Shown here piece by piece: positions 6,203-6,765 of a DNA stretch of 6,765 bases; positions within the stretch are counted from its first letter, which is position 1; each line of letters starts with the position of its first letter. This stretch comes from a bacterium (GTDB lineage Bacteria; Desulfobacterota; GWC2-55-46), in assembly GCA_027310325.1 (NCBI GenBank), contig DAIDBB010000013.1, forward strand, positions 1 through 6,765, read 5' to 3'. The position numbers and the translations under genes are program-made. Under the pieces are notes generated by a model. It did not search any database. It saw nothing but the letters and a program-made list of their open reading frames with translations, and was not told where the DNA came from.

Positions 6203-6765
6203 TACCTCTCTCTCCAATAGAGGACCTTGCCGTTATTCTGCGTATCGACTACGGCCTCAACGTCCTTAATGCCGGTGCCTACCGTGGCCCTGGAAAAGAT
6301 CCTGAAGACGCCGCTTCTGACCGAGATCTGGTCCTGAAGGCTGAAGCCTATCGTCTCGAAACCGGATACCTTCCTTATATCGGCCGTATTCCGAAAAGGG
6401 CTCTTATTCCTATAATCTATGACCTTATCCGCCATTGCTTCGGTTATATCGCCGGATAGCGACATGAGCACCTCCTTGGGGGCGGTGTTTATGTTTATCA
6501 ACTTGTCCGAATATACGGTCACAAAGCGGGAAAGCTTCCCGTAGACCTGGGGCGTGTATCCCTTTACAGCCATCATCTCACCTAAGGAATCGAGCGGGGC
6601 GTTCTTCGCGGCATAGGGCGGAGTCAGCTTCCTGTAATAGTCGTAAGTCTCAGCCCCTTTCGCCCTCGGTTCGTCGTTTACGTCGATCCAATCAGCGAGT
6701 GTATCGGCAAGCTCTACGGACAGCTCCTGTCCGTCAAGAAGCCTTGAATAAGCGGCATACTTGTC
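6202..6765 (-). CDS. gspK: Type II secretion minor pseudopilin GspK, C-terminal part (5' end outside window)
   Basis: GspK is the large minor pseudopilin that, in known T2SS, forms the pseudopilus tip complex with GspI and GspJ in the periplasm. The frame is open from the window edge at 6765 down to a TAA at 6204-6202, giving 187 visible residues, probably a little over half of a usual GspK of about 300-330. The visible part starts near DKYAAYSRLLDG and carries the family pattern LADWIDVNDEPR, then YYRKLTPPYAAKNAPLDSLGE, then LININTAPKEVL, followed by the SAM-like/helix-hairpin stretch ADKVIDYRNKSPF and IRKVSGF. The acidic WIDVNDE segment lies in a region where GspK homologues bind calcium; binding here is inferred. 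The prepilin leader and N-terminal helix lie outside the window. The Met pair at 6576 is internal, because homology continues well upstream of it. The stop overlaps the gspL start (TAATG), which suggests translational coupling. Confidence 0.95.
   Translation of the reverse strand, partial: DKYAAYSRLLDGQELSVELADTLADWIDVNDEPRAKGAETYDYYRKLTPPYAAKNAPLDSLGEMMAVKGYTPQVYGKLSRFVTVYSDKLININTAPKEVLMSLSGDITEAMADKVIDYRNKSPFRNTADIRKVSGFETIGFSLQDQISVRSGVFRIFSRATVGTGIKDVEAVVDTQNNGKVLYWRER
6212..6215 (-). promoter_or_regulatory. Ribosome binding site of gspL
   Basis: On the minus strand GGAG lies nine bases before the ATG at 6202, inside the last codons of gspK. It begins a longer purine run, GGAGAGAGAGG. 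It supports the ATG at 6202 over the TTG at 6217. The same nine-base spacing is seen before gspD and before the GTG proposed for gspE. Confidence 0.6.

Noticed and set aside
6200..6217. TTG start of gspL at 6217, five codons upstream
   Set aside because: It would place GGAG inside the gene; the ATG at 6202 has that site at nine bases and begins directly with the conserved actin-like strand.
5649..6269. Plus-strand open frame of 206 codons opposite gspL
   Set aside because: Its composition is a Ser/Arg/Ala-rich shadow of gspL with no domain pattern; gspL on the other strand has clear family motifs throughout.
6202..6576. A short separate gene starting at the Met pair at 6576
   Set aside because: The same frame is open to the window edge and the upstream residues (WIDVNDEPR, TPPYAAKNAPL) are typical GspK, so this Met is internal.

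Overview
This window is the middle of one type II secretion system (T2SS, general secretory pathway) operon. Every gene lies on the minus strand. In the direction of transcription, from high to low coordinates, the order is gspK (C-terminal 187 residues), gspL, gspM, gspN, gspC, gspD and gspE (N-terminal 210 residues). Both end genes run off the window. Almost every base is coding. The junctions are a 1-base overlap (K/L), 7 bases (L/M), an 8-base overlap (M/N), 7 bases (N/C), 6 bases (C/D) and 25 bases (D/E). I see no promoter, terminator, RNA gene, mobile element or CRISPR array, and no gene-free stretch longer than about 25 bases.

Layout: 6765-6202 is the minor pseudopilin GspK, which sits at the pseudopilus tip. 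6202-4895 is GspL, with a cytoplasmic actin-like domain, one membrane helix and a periplasmic ferredoxin-like domain. 4887-4351 is GspM, the bitopic partner of GspL. 4358-3522 is GspN, a bitopic inner-membrane protein with a large periplasmic part. 3514-2645 is GspC, with a membrane anchor, an HR domain and a PDZ domain. 2638-656 is GspD, the outer-membrane secretin. 630-1 is the start of GspE, the hexameric ATPase. Together they cover the inner-membrane platform (L, M), the link to the outer membrane (C, possibly N), the outer-membrane channel (D), the motor (E) and the pseudopilus tip (K). In the canonical T2SS, GspE bound to GspL drives pseudopilus growth, and folded periplasmic substrates leave through GspD. 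GspF and the pseudopilins G-J are not in the window and would be expected beyond its edges.

The organism is a Gram-negative (diderm) bacterium with moderately GC-rich DNA. Its codon choice is distinctive: in the visible part of gspE, 12 of 17 Ile codons are ATA and 8 of 13 Arg codons are AGG. That choice, the permuted order K-L-M-N-C-D-E and the divergent GspN suggest a Desulfobacterota (former Deltaproteobacteria), Nitrospirota or similar, often uncultured, lineage. This placement is an inference with low certainty. I found no clearly new system. The points worth a second look are the permuted gene order, a Gly/Ser tether at the GspE N-terminus, Pro/Ala/Gly-rich insertions and a highly charged tail in GspD, a lone cysteine pair in GspN, and an imperfect inverted repeat inside gspE.
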